Shown here: positions 52,740 through 60,968 of the stretch, piece after piece
How the letters are laid out: each line of letters opens with the position of its first letter
Numbering within the stretch: position 1 is the stretch's first letter
Assembly (NCBI RefSeq): GCF_007860175.1
Contig: NZ_SJPX01000004.1
Location: 779,681-843,680 of the forward strand
Length of the DNA: 64,000 nucleotides
Source of the DNA: Rubripirellula reticaptiva
Lineage (GTDB): Bacteria > Planctomycetota > Planctomycetia > Pirellulales > Pirellulaceae
Reading direction: 5' to 3'
Notes under the pieces: generated by a model
Told to the model about the DNA's origin: nothing
What the model saw: only the letters and a program-made list of their open reading frames with translations
Databases searched by the model: none
Translations under genes and position numbers: made by a program

Positions 52740-52934
52740 AGAGGGGAGCCTGTCAGCTTAATAGCAAGGCTCGGGCGACTCATGGTTGGGGCGCGGTTCG
52801 CCTCGGATTTTTAGAATTTTGTTCTCAATATTCCTGCTTTAACGCCCCGTCGGTCGAATTTGTCTGGTTTCGTTGCAGAGAACGGTTCCGTTGGCAGGTG
52901 CGCGTCCATCAAGAGAATTGACGAAAGATCGCTG

Positions 52935-54446
52935 TTACCGGTCCCACCACCAGTCTTGGATGACGCGAGGACGAGATTCAGGAATCGTCGAAAGCGACGC
53001 CAAGCTTGGATAGTCCGCGACGGTCGACGCAAGAGTCGCTGGCCCGTTGACCGCTACCCCGCCGCTGGCGATCAGCAGGTTGTGGATCGAGCGACCATGC
53101 CGAATTTTGTGCAGCACGGCGATCGATTCGATTTGCGTTGGCGTTTGCATCCAGGTGTTGGTCGACGAAGCGGAATGAGCGAATTGTTCGATCAGTGTTT
53201 TTAGGCTGTCTGCATCCGCGAAACGTCGCAGCAGTTCAGCGACCGATGCCGTCTGGTAGATCGCTTCGAGCGATCCATAGACCGGATACTGGCTGCGAAT
53301 GTTGTGAAAATTCTTGTTGAAATCGGCGACAAACATCTCGGTTCGGAAATCCGTGGCTAGGTTTCCACGTGCTCCGCTGGCCATCGCTCGCTCGTTCTCG
53401 CCCGACAATCGAATGGGGCTGCCTGTAATTTCAAAAACGGTGTGATCTTTGTCTGCCCGAGCCGTTCGTGGTGACGCGGTGAACCAGAGTCGAAGCAGCA
53501 AGTCGGTGGGCATGCCGCGATCAATCGTGGCGGCGGTGACGTCCAAGTAGTTCATCGCGCCGCGAGGCATGGCGTGTTTGCCGAGCGCGAGTTCTTTCAT
53601 GTGACGATCGGCATGAACCATCAAGTAAGCCATCGGAGTATCGCCCGCCGTGCCAAATACTTCGACACGCTGAGTGCCGAGGGCTTCGGCCAACGCACCG
53701 GCCGCTTTGCCGATCGGCAGTTTGTCGGATTGAACGCTAGCAGCGACCGCCGCCGATCGCTGCAGCCCTTCGGTGGTCGGATCGATCGTGCATCCGAACG
53801 GGAGGCCAGAGAATGTCGATGCCAAGCAAGCTTGCAAGAAGTCCAAACGTAGCGTGCCACGCATCGATTCGCGGTCGCGAGGAATTCCGTCGATCGTTTC
53901 GATGCCGCCGACCGGTCCGGCAATCACAATGTCGTCGTGTTCGGCGTCGATGAAAACGTATTGGACTTCCGATAGACCGGCCAAGTAATTCATCGGTGCT
54001 GATATTGCGGTGCCATTGGCGCGGCGCTGGCTTGTTTCGTTGAGCAAGCGGCGCAGCGATACGCATCGCAGGGATGACGCTGCTTGCCAGTCGCCCATCG
54101 CGGCTGCGTTTTTGGGTGGCGATAACAGCATTGATTTCAGGTTGGCGGCATTGTCGGCCGATGCCGCTGTTTCGCAAACTCGGACGGTACCTTTGGCGTC
54201 GACATAAATGCCTTGCGCGTACTCGTTCATCGAACTTGGACCGCCCAGGGTGTCCCACGTGTCGGGCACCACCGTCGTTTGGATCAACTCGATCAGTGAA
54301 TCAAAGTTGGCGAACGATGCACCGCCTGGTGCCAGGATCGGATCCGCCGACTCGATGGCAGAACTTTCCGATCGCGAGTCCTGGGCGACGGCCGACGGCA
54401 AGCTCGTCAAACACGCTAGGCAGAGACAGATCAGGAGCGACTTCAT
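52935..54446 (-). CDS. Exported DUF1598 protein, paralogue 1
   Basis: From ATG 54446, with AAGGA seven bases upstream, the product has 503 residues and a signal peptide MKSLLICLCLACLTSLPSAVAQD. The DUF1598 core has LAGLSEVQYVFIDAEHDDIVIAGPVGG, IDPTTEGLQRSAAV, QRVEVFGTAGDTPMAYLMVHADRHMKELALG and DFNKNFHNIRSQYPVYGSLE. The protein ends IQDWWWDR. The second paralogue (55454-56878) shares these blocks and the tryptophan-rich end. No function is known for the family, which is found mostly in planctomycetes. It follows bpt on the same strand. Confidence 0.85.
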   Translation of the reverse strand: MKSLLICLCLACLTSLPSAVAQDSRSESSAIESADPILAPGGASFANFDSLIELIQTTVVPDTWDTLGGPSSMNEYAQGIYVDAKGTVRVCETAASADNAANLKSMLLSPPKNAAAMGDWQAASSLRCVSLRRLLNETSQRRANGTAISAPMNYLAGLSEVQYVFIDAEHDDIVIAGPVGGIETIDGIPRDRESMRGTLRLDFLQACLASTFSGLPFGCTIDPTTEGLQRSAAVAASVQSDKLPIGKAAGALAEALGTQRVEVFGTAGDTPMAYLMVHADRHMKELALGKHAMPRGAMNYLDVTAATIDRGMPTDLLLRLWFTASPRTARADKDHTVFEITGSPIRLSGENERAMASGARGNLATDFRTEMFVADFNKNFHNIRSQYPVYGSLEAIYQTASVAELLRRFADADSLKTLIEQFAHSASSTNTWMQTPTQIESIAVLHKIRHGRSIHNLLIASGGVAVNGPATLASTVADYPSLASLSTIPESRPRVIQDWWWDR

Positions 54447-54496
54447 GAACGTTTCCTTGGCCGATGTTATTGGTCCAGTTGATCGGTGTGATCTCA

Positions 54497-55300
54497 CTAT
54501 GATTGATCCACCCAGACGTCGTCTTGGTAACGCTGTTGGGGAGCGAAGCGAGCTTTATAGTTCAGATGGGCATTCGCTGACACGTACATGCCTAGGTAGA
54601 CATAACGGCGTTCGGTTTGCTTAGCCCATTCGATTTGTTTCAGAATCGCAAACGTTCCTAAACTGAATCGACTGGCATCGGGATCAAAGTACGTGTACAC
54701 CGCCGAGACGCTGCTTTGCCCTGCGTCGACGATTGCGACTGCGATCAATTTGTCGTCCAAGCAAATGGCAAGCTCGCGAGTGTCGCAACACGAGTCGACT
54801 AAAAATGATCGGTACGAGTCTTTCGAAATGAGTTCTGTATCGGCTCCCAATTCGCGCAGGTGGCGATGCTTGTTGAACAACGCGACTCGCCCGTCATCGA
54901 CCGAGGGTGGGTTCCAATGGCACGTCAGTTCTCGCGATCCGCGATTAATCACTCGCCGCATCGATGATGTCAGTTTGAACTTGTCGACTTCGATGCGAGT
55001 CGGCTTGCACTCGGTACATTCCGGACACTGCGTTCGATAGACAAGGTCACCGCTGCGGCGAAAGCCGTTGGCTAGCAGTTCGTCAGTGATCGCAGGAGTT
55101 ACCACACCCAAGGGCAGCCGAAGCGGCATCCGAGCAACGGTGCTGTCCAGATAAGGGCACGGTTGCAGTTGATCTTGAACGACGACCAATCGGCAGGTCG
55201 CTTGTGAGGTTCGAAGGGGACTTTCGGGATGACTCACCGGCACAGCACCAAAGATGGCTTGAGATCGTGCGAGAAGATGCCCCGACCTATCGTTTTCCAT
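54497..55300 (-). CDS. bpt: Aspartate/glutamate leucyltransferase (bacterial R-transferase)
   Basis: From ATG 55300 the product has 267 residues (TTG 55348 adds 16). The transferase motifs are visible: YRTQCPECTECKPTRIEVDKFK with the cysteine cluster in the N-terminal half, FNKHRHLRELG in the middle, and FSLGTFAILKQIEWAKQTERRYVYLGMYV near the end. Bpt enzymes add leucine to proteins with N-terminal Asp or Glu and so mark them for ClpAP through ClpS. It lies between two DUF1598 genes with no obvious link to them. Confidence 0.9.
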   Translation of the reverse strand: MENDRSGHLLARSQAIFGAVPVSHPESPLRTSQATCRLVVVQDQLQPCPYLDSTVARMPLRLPLGVVTPAITDELLANGFRRSGDLVYRTQCPECTECKPTRIEVDKFKLTSSMRRVINRGSRELTCHWNPPSVDDGRVALFNKHRHLRELGADTELISKDSYRSFLVDSCCDTRELAICLDDKLIAVAIVDAGQSSVSAVYTYFDPDASRFSLGTFAILKQIEWAKQTERRYVYLGMYVSANAHLNYKARFAPQQRYQDDVWVDQS

Positions 55301-55353
55301 CCTACCCGACTTGGTAATCCGAAAGCGAGCATTTTTAGGTTCGCGCAAAACGA

Positions 55354-55388
55354 AAGCGAGCGCGCCGGATGAACCGACACGCTCGCTT
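55354..55388 (-). terminator. Possible terminator downstream of DUF1598 paralogue 2
   Basis: On the minus strand AAGCGAGCG pairs perfectly with CGCTCGCTT over a 17-base loop, followed by TCGTTTT. It lies 66 bases past the end of the second DUF1598 gene and before bpt, so it may end that transcript. The T-run is short. Confidence 0.5.
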
Positions 55389-55453
55389 GATGCGTTCTAG
55401 ATCAAGAGTGGAGAGCCTTGAATTCAGCCCACCACGAATTCAGCCCACCACGA

Positions 55454-56878
55454 TCAGTCCCACCACCACTGTCCAGCGGCAAGGTCAGCAGGACCGGCCG
55501 ACTGTTTTGCTTGGTTATTTTCGCCGCTCGTGTCAACTTTGATGTTCTTTTTGGACAAAGCAATTCGCGGTTGCATTTGGACTCCGCCACCGAGTGGAGT
55601 CATCAGGGTGTTGCCCTTCCAGACCGCGTTGACGGCCGTCTCGACTTGTTCTGGCGAAGTGTAGGTTTCGACGGAAACCTTTGATTCGTCCATCAACACG
55701 GCGGCGTCCCATGACGCTTGACCATAAAAGTCCTGTTCTTGGATGTAGGCCGCTGCGATCGCAACATCGATCAGTTGACGTAGTTCGCCGTAGATCCGCA
55801 CTCGCGATGCGATCAAGTTGAAGTGCTTTGTGAAATCGTTACAGAACGCTTGGCTAGCCGCGTTGGCGCGTCCGCCTTTGACTCGTTGTCCGCCAGCGGC
55901 GACTCGTTCGTTCGCACCGACCAGTTGAACGCCACGTTCTTGGATCTTCATCGCCAAGCCATCTTCGCTGACCGCGACGCCGTCATAGTTGGGTTGAAAG
56001 TACCAACGTTCCATCGCGTTCGCCGCAACACTGGCCGGGCTGGCACGATCGATGTAGCTTTGCACGCGGACGGGCAGTTTTTCTAGTCCGATGCCGATCA
56101 ACTTCATTCGATAGTCGGCTTCGACCAAAACGCGAGCGAAGTGAGTATCGGTCGGGATGCCTTTGAACGTAACCGTTTGCAGACCAAGGTTGTTCTTCAG
56201 TCCGGCTGCCAATCTTTGGGCGTCGCTGGGCTGAACTCGGCCGCGAACCGATGCCAAGAAATTCTGCATCGCTTGCAGTCCTTCGGCAGTCGGGTCGATG
56301 GAGACACTAATCACGGATGTGGCTTTGTTGCCCGGGGCATAGGCTCGCAGAGCGGTCACCATGTCTTCGAGCAGCACGACTGGACGGCCGGTTTCCATGC
56401 CGATCAAGCGGTCGGTAGGATCGGCAAAGAAGCCTTCGGCGGGGCCCGCAATCACGATGTCTTGAGTATCGGGGTAATAGAAGACGTATTCGACAGCGGT
56501 TAGGCCGGCGAGTGCCTGCATTTCTTCTTCGATGTTTTGCCCATTTGCGATTCGGTCGGCGATCGCAGTTTCCAAGCGGTTGAGCGAGATTTTTCGCAGC
56601 TTGCTGGGGACCATCACGTTGGCTTCGCCGGCGCCAAGTTTGGCTCTGGCTGCGGCCAATCGTTGGGCTGCGACACGAGCGTCGAACTGCTTGACTCGCA
56701 GAACGCCGCCTGCATCGACATCGATCCCTGCGATCGGTTGACCGATCAAGGCAGTGGTTTGACCGTTGCCACCGTTGTTGTTCGCAGTCGCTTGGGACGC
56801 GAGCATTGCCATGGTGACCATGGCAATTGGCAAGCAAACGGCTTGGGTGTAGAAGCGATATCGTTTGAAGAGATTCAT
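55454..56878 (-). CDS. Exported DUF1598 protein, paralogue 2
   Basis: The 474-residue protein has a signal peptide (about 1-32, ending ASQATA). Shared blocks with paralogue 1 include LAGLTAVEYVFYYPDTQDIVIAGPAEGF, IDPTAEGLQAMQNFL, TDTHFARVLVEADYRMKLIGIG and FTKHFNLIASRVRIYGELRQL. It ends GQWWWD, the same Trp-rich tail. An extra C-terminal stretch carries PRIALSKKNIKVDTSGENN. Function is unknown. The two paralogues flank bpt and were probably produced by duplication. Confidence 0.85.
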   Translation of the reverse strand: MNLFKRYRFYTQAVCLPIAMVTMAMLASQATANNNGGNGQTTALIGQPIAGIDVDAGGVLRVKQFDARVAAQRLAAARAKLGAGEANVMVPSKLRKISLNRLETAIADRIANGQNIEEEMQALAGLTAVEYVFYYPDTQDIVIAGPAEGFFADPTDRLIGMETGRPVVLLEDMVTALRAYAPGNKATSVISVSIDPTAEGLQAMQNFLASVRGRVQPSDAQRLAAGLKNNLGLQTVTFKGIPTDTHFARVLVEADYRMKLIGIGLEKLPVRVQSYIDRASPASVAANAMERWYFQPNYDGVAVSEDGLAMKIQERGVQLVGANERVAAGGQRVKGGRANAASQAFCNDFTKHFNLIASRVRIYGELRQLIDVAIAAAYIQEQDFYGQASWDAAVLMDESKVSVETYTSPEQVETAVNAVWKGNTLMTPLGGGVQMQPRIALSKKNIKVDTSGENNQAKQSAGPADLAAGQWWWD

Positions 56879-57276
56879 GGATTATCCTGCCGAGAGGCAG
56901 CGAATTAGCCAGTGGAAGCTTTTACCAAAGCAACGGCAAAGCGAGAAATGAGCCTGAGGGAAGTGTAGTTAACCTGCGCGTTCCTCTCAACAAAAAAACG
57001 TCCCTTCGCTGCTGCGATAGCAGAAAGCTGTACGATTCAGCACGATCAAGCCGATCTTCCCTACAAGTGGTAGCTGCGCAGAGGCAGATCTGGCTTGCAA
57101 AGTGAGCTCGTTGCCCGGTTCGCTTCCCCCCCGACCGGTCTGACCCCTGCAAACCGGACGATCCTGAATTTTGCAAACGACCCGAAATCGGTCGTTTTTC
57201 TTCGTGAAATGTTCCCGCACGGTTTCAAAAACAAACTTGGGTACGCAAGCGAGAACGATTTGAGGCCCGGAGTTCC
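56879..57276. other. Intergenic region, 398 bases
   Basis: This divergent region separates DUF1598 paralogue 2 from the acyltransferase-like gene and must hold promoters for both. I see no gene, tRNA or strong hairpin in it. Confidence 0.5.
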
Positions 57277-58056
57277 ATGGCGAAGCATCGGAAAACGAAA
57301 CGAAAGCAAAGCCCTGTTTTGTCCTCTGCAGTCCCGGTCCCCTCTGGCTCGGGGGCTGTCGCTGCTGGGGCGAGTCAGCGAAATGTCTTTCTGGACACGC
57401 TGCGCGGATTCGCGATCGTCTTGATGGTGGTCGATCACGTAGCCGGACTTTTGATGGACATCCGGATTCAAGATTCCTACCTGCGCTTAAGCACTCGGCT
57501 TGCGATGCCGTTGTTCTGTGTGCTGATGGGTTATTTCTTCATCCTTCAGTCACGGTTCAAGTACCGCCGGTTAGGTGAGGTCGTTGTCGCGGCCGTGATG
57601 GCAAACCTTGTGTTTTACCCGCATTATCACAGTATCGAGATCCTCGGTTGCCTGGTCTTGGCGGCTCTGTTGTTCAAGGCGACTGGCCCGTTTTTTGTGG
57701 GATTTGCCGTTCTCTTGTTCGCGTATCCTTGGGATCCGTTGGTGACATGGTTCGATTTTCCGCCAACGATCGTCGTCAGTTTTGTCGCTCAGGGGATGAT
57801 TCTTCGTCGCTTTGGTATCGCCGCCGCGATCGCATCGGGCCTGATTTTGTCATCCGGAGCCTTCTGGATACACGAACTTCAGCCAGCCGGCGTCAATCAC
57901 AAACTATGCCTCTTTATCTTGCCGGCGACGTTGTTAGTCGATCTCGGGTCACGGTTTCCGGCAAAACACATTCCAGGGCTCGATCGCATTGGCCAGTATC
58001 CACTGACTGCTTACGTGGTGCAGTACTACGCGATCATGCTGATTTCGCAGATGTAG
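57277..58056 (+). CDS. Acyltransferase-like membrane protein
   Basis: The 259-residue protein has a basic N-terminus (MAKHRKTKRKQ) and about eight membrane segments. The segment VFLDTLRGFAIVLMVVDHVAGLLMD (about 37-60), with the R and H in DTLRG and MVVDHV, is typical of the acyltransferase-3/TraX/DUF1624 group, in which such residues are active. The rest is hydrophobic, with PLTAYVVQYYAI near the end. The acceptor molecule is unknown; envelope sugar acetylation would fit the family. Confidence 0.72.
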   Translation: MAKHRKTKRKQSPVLSSAVPVPSGSGAVAAGASQRNVFLDTLRGFAIVLMVVDHVAGLLMDIRIQDSYLRLSTRLAMPLFCVLMGYFFILQSRFKYRRLGEVVVAAVMANLVFYPHYHSIEILGCLVLAALLFKATGPFFVGFAVLLFAYPWDPLVTWFDFPPTIVVSFVAQGMILRRFGIAAAIASGLILSSGAFWIHELQPAGVNHKLCLFILPATLLVDLGSRFPAKHIPGLDRIGQYPLTAYVVQYYAIMLISQM

Positions 58057-58097
58057 TCTCGGGCGATTTGGTGGCGGGTGACGTAAGTTCCGCTTCT

Positions 58098-58160
58098 TGG
58101 GCCCGGCTTGCCAGGGCTGCCCTGAGGTGCATCGGAGATGCCCGGGGGCTGGGCCGGGTC
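58098..58160. repeat. GC-rich palindromic stretch between two genes
   Basis: The stretch between the acyltransferase-like gene and gnd contains CCCGGC and GCCGGG near its two ends, with a GGGCTGCCC-type inner pairing. It could be a REP-like element or a terminator; no T-run follows. Confidence 0.4.
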
Positions 58161-58218
58161 TTTCCCAATCGTGCGGATAGCCTAGAATCGGCCTCGGATA
58201 CATCTGGACCTCTTTTGA

Positions 58219-59712
58219 ATGAAGAAAGCTGATATGAGTGGTGACTGCGATTTTGGCCTGATTGGACTCGCCGTGATGGGCGAAAACCTGGCTCTGAATG
58301 TCGAAAGTCGTGGCTATAAAGTCGCCGTTTACAACCGCACGACCGAAAAGGTCGACGCGTTGATGGCTGGGCGTGCCAAAGGCAAGAACTTTGTTGGCAC
58401 CCACACGATCGAAGAATTCGTCAAAGCGGTTGCCCGTCCGCGTAAGTTGATGATGTTGGTCAAGGCTGGCCCCGCCGTTGACGCGCTGATCGAACAATTG
58501 CTGCCGTTCTGTGAACCGGGTGACATCATCATTGATGGAGGCAACGAACAATATCAAAACACCGAACGCCGTACCAAGCAGGTCGAAGCTGCCGGGTTGT
58601 TGTACGTCGGTTGCGGTGTGTCGGGTGGCGAAGAAGGCGCCTTGAAGGGGCCCAGCCTGATGCCCGGCGGCAGTGCTGCTGCGTGGCCGCACATCAAAGA
58701 AATGTTCCAGTCGATTGCAGCAAAGGTTGGCCCCAACAACGACATCCCGTGCTGTGAATGGCTCGGCAGCGGCGGTGCGGGCAACTATGTGAAAATGGTT
58801 CACAACGGCATCGAATACGGCGACATGCAGTTGATCTGCGAAGCCTATCAACTGCTTCACGAACTAGGCGGTCTAACCAATGACGAACTTTACGACGTGT
58901 TCGACGATTGGAATCGTGGCGACTTGCAAAGCTACCTGATCGAGATCACTCGCGACATTTTCAGCGTCAAGGACGACCAAGGCGGCAGCGATCACCTGGT
59001 CGACAAAATTTTGGACGTTGCCGGCGCCAAGGGCACCGGCAAGTGGATGAGCCAGTTAGCGCTCGACCTTGGCGTGCCCAGCACGTTGGTCACCACCGCC
59101 GTGTTCGCACGTGGATTGTCGGCCCAAAAGGAAGCTCGCGTCCGCGCTTCCAAGCGTCTCAACGGACCTTCGGCAAAATCGAATCCTGAAATGCAGGCGA
59201 TCGCCAAGTCATTGGTCGGCGATCGTGCGGAGTTTGTCGAAGCGGTTCGGCAAGCCTTGTACGCGTCGAAGATCGTTTCGTACGCCCAAGGGTTTGTTCA
59301 ACTGCAAGCGGCGTCGGCCGAACATGGTTGGGGACTCGATTACGGCGCGGCGGCATTGCTGTGGCGTGGCGGTTGCATCATCCGAGCGAAGTTCTTGGAC
59401 CGAATCAAGGAAGCCTTCGACGCCGATGCCAACCTTGAAAACCTGTTGATGACCGACTTCTTCGAGAAGGCCGTCGAGGACTCGCAAGAGAAGTGGCGAA
59501 AAGTCGTTGCTGTCGCATCGATCATGGGGATCCCCGTGCCGGCTTTCAGTACTGCTTTGTGCTACTACGACGGTTACCGCATGGATCGCTTGCCAGCGAA
59601 CTTGTTGCAGGCTCAACGCGACTACTTCGGTGCTCACACTTACCAACGCACCGACAAGGACGGTACATTCCACACCGAGTGGATTCAGCTTCGCAAAGAG
59701 CCCAAGGCTTAG
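58219..59712 (+). CDS. gnd: 6-phosphogluconate dehydrogenase (decarboxylating)
   Basis: The 497-residue protein has the NADP-binding N-terminus FGLIGLAVMGENLALNVES, GDIIIDGGNEQYQNTERR, the catalytic segment YVGCGVSGGEEGALKGPSLMPGG, YVKMVHNGIEYGDMQ with the catalytic Lys, and the C-terminal helical domain ending RTDKDGTFHTEW. The length fits the long form of Gnd. It makes ribulose 5-phosphate, CO2 and NADPH in the oxidative pentose phosphate pathway. A start at ATG 58234 (MSGDCDFG) would also suit the family. Confidence 0.96.
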   Translation: MKKADMSGDCDFGLIGLAVMGENLALNVESRGYKVAVYNRTTEKVDALMAGRAKGKNFVGTHTIEEFVKAVARPRKLMMLVKAGPAVDALIEQLLPFCEPGDIIIDGGNEQYQNTERRTKQVEAAGLLYVGCGVSGGEEGALKGPSLMPGGSAAAWPHIKEMFQSIAAKVGPNNDIPCCEWLGSGGAGNYVKMVHNGIEYGDMQLICEAYQLLHELGGLTNDELYDVFDDWNRGDLQSYLIEITRDIFSVKDDQGGSDHLVDKILDVAGAKGTGKWMSQLALDLGVPSTLVTTAVFARGLSAQKEARVRASKRLNGPSAKSNPEMQAIAKSLVGDRAEFVEAVRQALYASKIVSYAQGFVQLQAASAEHGWGLDYGAAALLWRGGCIIRAKFLDRIKEAFDADANLENLLMTDFFEKAVEDSQEKWRKVVAVASIMGIPVPAFSTALCYYDGYRMDRLPANLLQAQRDYFGAHTYQRTDKDGTFHTEWIQLRKEPKA

Positions 59713-60096
59713 TCGGTTTCTTTTGCACTCGGGTGTCTCATAACCCCGCTTCTCGCTTCTCGCTTCGGAGGGCGAGGCTGGGGGCGGGGTTGAATCGATG
59801 TCTTTTTAGCAGAAGAAATGTCGCTGAGACGCTTGCTGGATGAAGGCGGGCGCGGCGGTAACTCGATCGGTAAGGTCCGATGGATCAGCACCGGATACTC
59901 CGGCATCTTTCAGCTTTGTTAGATAATCAATGGATCGATGTCACGGACGTTTCGGATGGCAAGTATTGCTCGCACATCGCGACGGACCCGGAAAACGATA
60001 TCCAAGAAACGGCGCCCTCGTTATCCAGGTTGCGAGCCACCGCAAAGCTCGTCGGCACGAGTGGAGGTGAGCGTGGTAGTCGGCATTGCCGCGTCC
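59713..60096. other. Intergenic region, 384 bases
   Basis: Apart from the inverted repeat at 59742-59791, the stretch between gnd and the small unknown gene shows no credible gene. A 97-residue frame on the plus strand (59880-60173) runs into the minus-strand gene and has no recognisable motif. Confidence 0.45.
59742..59791. repeat. Inverted repeat downstream of gnd
   Basis: AACCCCGC (59742-59749) is the reverse complement of GCGGGGTT (59784-59791), with an inner CTCGC/GCGAG pairing. It lies 30 bases past the gnd stop and may act as a terminator or be a REP-like element; TCTTTTTAG follows at a distance. Confidence 0.55.
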
Positions 60097-60522
60097 CTAG
60101 CTCGCTAGCACTGCCAGAAATTGCACGAATGCCGAATCGTTGTCTTCGTTGCGATGGTCCAGGCCACTCTTGACCAGGCTTTGCAGTGCATCGCGAAATC
60201 GTTTTTCAGAAACGTCGTCGCGTTTCCCGATCGCGTTCAAACGCTGGCTCAGCAACTGAGCCTCGGACGAGCTTGGCGTTCCCGCGTTCAGGCATGATCG
60301 CATCGCCGTGATCACTTCCGAATCTCGGAACGATTGCTTGCCGTTCATTTTCAAAATCTCGGCCACGCACAATCCGGTCACGTCGACGCTGTTGGTCGAG
60401 GCCGAATCGTCATCGCAAAACGCAATCGCCGCGCCCGACGAATCGGCCTGGCTAGCAGTTCGTCGCGATCGCCGACGGTCGGCTGCTTTGAGTTTCTGTT
60501 TTAGGTTGTCGTTTTTCGCCAT
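60097..60522 (-). CDS. Small cytoplasmic protein, unknown function
   Basis: The 141-residue protein starts MAKNDNLKQKLKAADRRRSRRTASQADSSG, a basic and probably flexible N-terminus, followed by a helical region with SVDVTGLCVAEILKMNGKQSFRDSEVITAMRSCLNAG and SEAQLLSQRLNAIGKRDDVSEKRFRDALQSLV. It has no signal peptide or known motif. The basic head could contact nucleic acid, which is speculation. Confidence 0.6.
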   Translation of the reverse strand: MAKNDNLKQKLKAADRRRSRRTASQADSSGAAIAFCDDDSASTNSVDVTGLCVAEILKMNGKQSFRDSEVITAMRSCLNAGTPSSSEAQLLSQRLNAIGKRDDVSEKRFRDALQSLVKSGLDHRNEDNDSAFVQFLAVLAS

Positions 60523-60968
60523 CTCACCACTCTCTTTCTAAGCCGCAGCCAGTCCATCGCTGTTTACGAATCTGGAACGCTAAAAATTAGCGTCAACGGT
60601 GTCGCAATGCACGCTGATTTGCCAGTCTGGGGGAATCGCCACCTGTAGAACGCGGAGGCAGCGATCGGAAACCGCATGGATATGAAGCCACCTGACGAAA
60701 AAAACTGGGGGGGGAATTCAATCGCCCCACACTCCCCGAAATGACATGGTTGCGGGGCCCCGGAGCCGTCGCGCACCGTTTTCAATCGCTAGACGAAACA
60801 CGGGTTATTAACTGCGAGCGTCAAGGCGATGGGGGGAAAGAACCTATCGCGGTCAAAGTCGCGTACATCGCTCAAGTTCAAGCATCGAGCTTGCGATGTA
60901 ACGCAAGCGATCCGCGGGGATTGCCTCGCGGATCGCTGGGGTTATCGAAAATCAATGGAGAGCGGCGG
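60523..60968. other. Intergenic region, 446 bases
   Basis: The stretch holds a strong hairpin at 60906-60937. The remainder has G-runs near 60708 and 60831 and no credible gene. It lies between the small unknown gene and the stop of the TlpA-type gene, both on the minus strand. Confidence 0.5.
60906..60937 (-). terminator. Strong hairpin downstream of the TlpA-type gene
   Basis: AGCGATCCGCG (60906-60916) is the reverse complement of CGCGGATCGCT (60927-60937), with a ten-base loop. It lies about 30 bases past the stop of the TlpA-type gene. There is no clear T-run, so termination may need other factors. Confidence 0.55.

Noticed and set aside
57949..58860. A 303-residue minus-strand frame
   Set aside because: It crosses the end of the acyltransferase-like gene and the start of gnd, both well supported on the plus strand.
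59880..60173. A 97-residue plus-strand frame after gnd
   Set aside because: It has no motif or binding site, overlaps the minus-strand small gene and has irregular composition; it may be chance.
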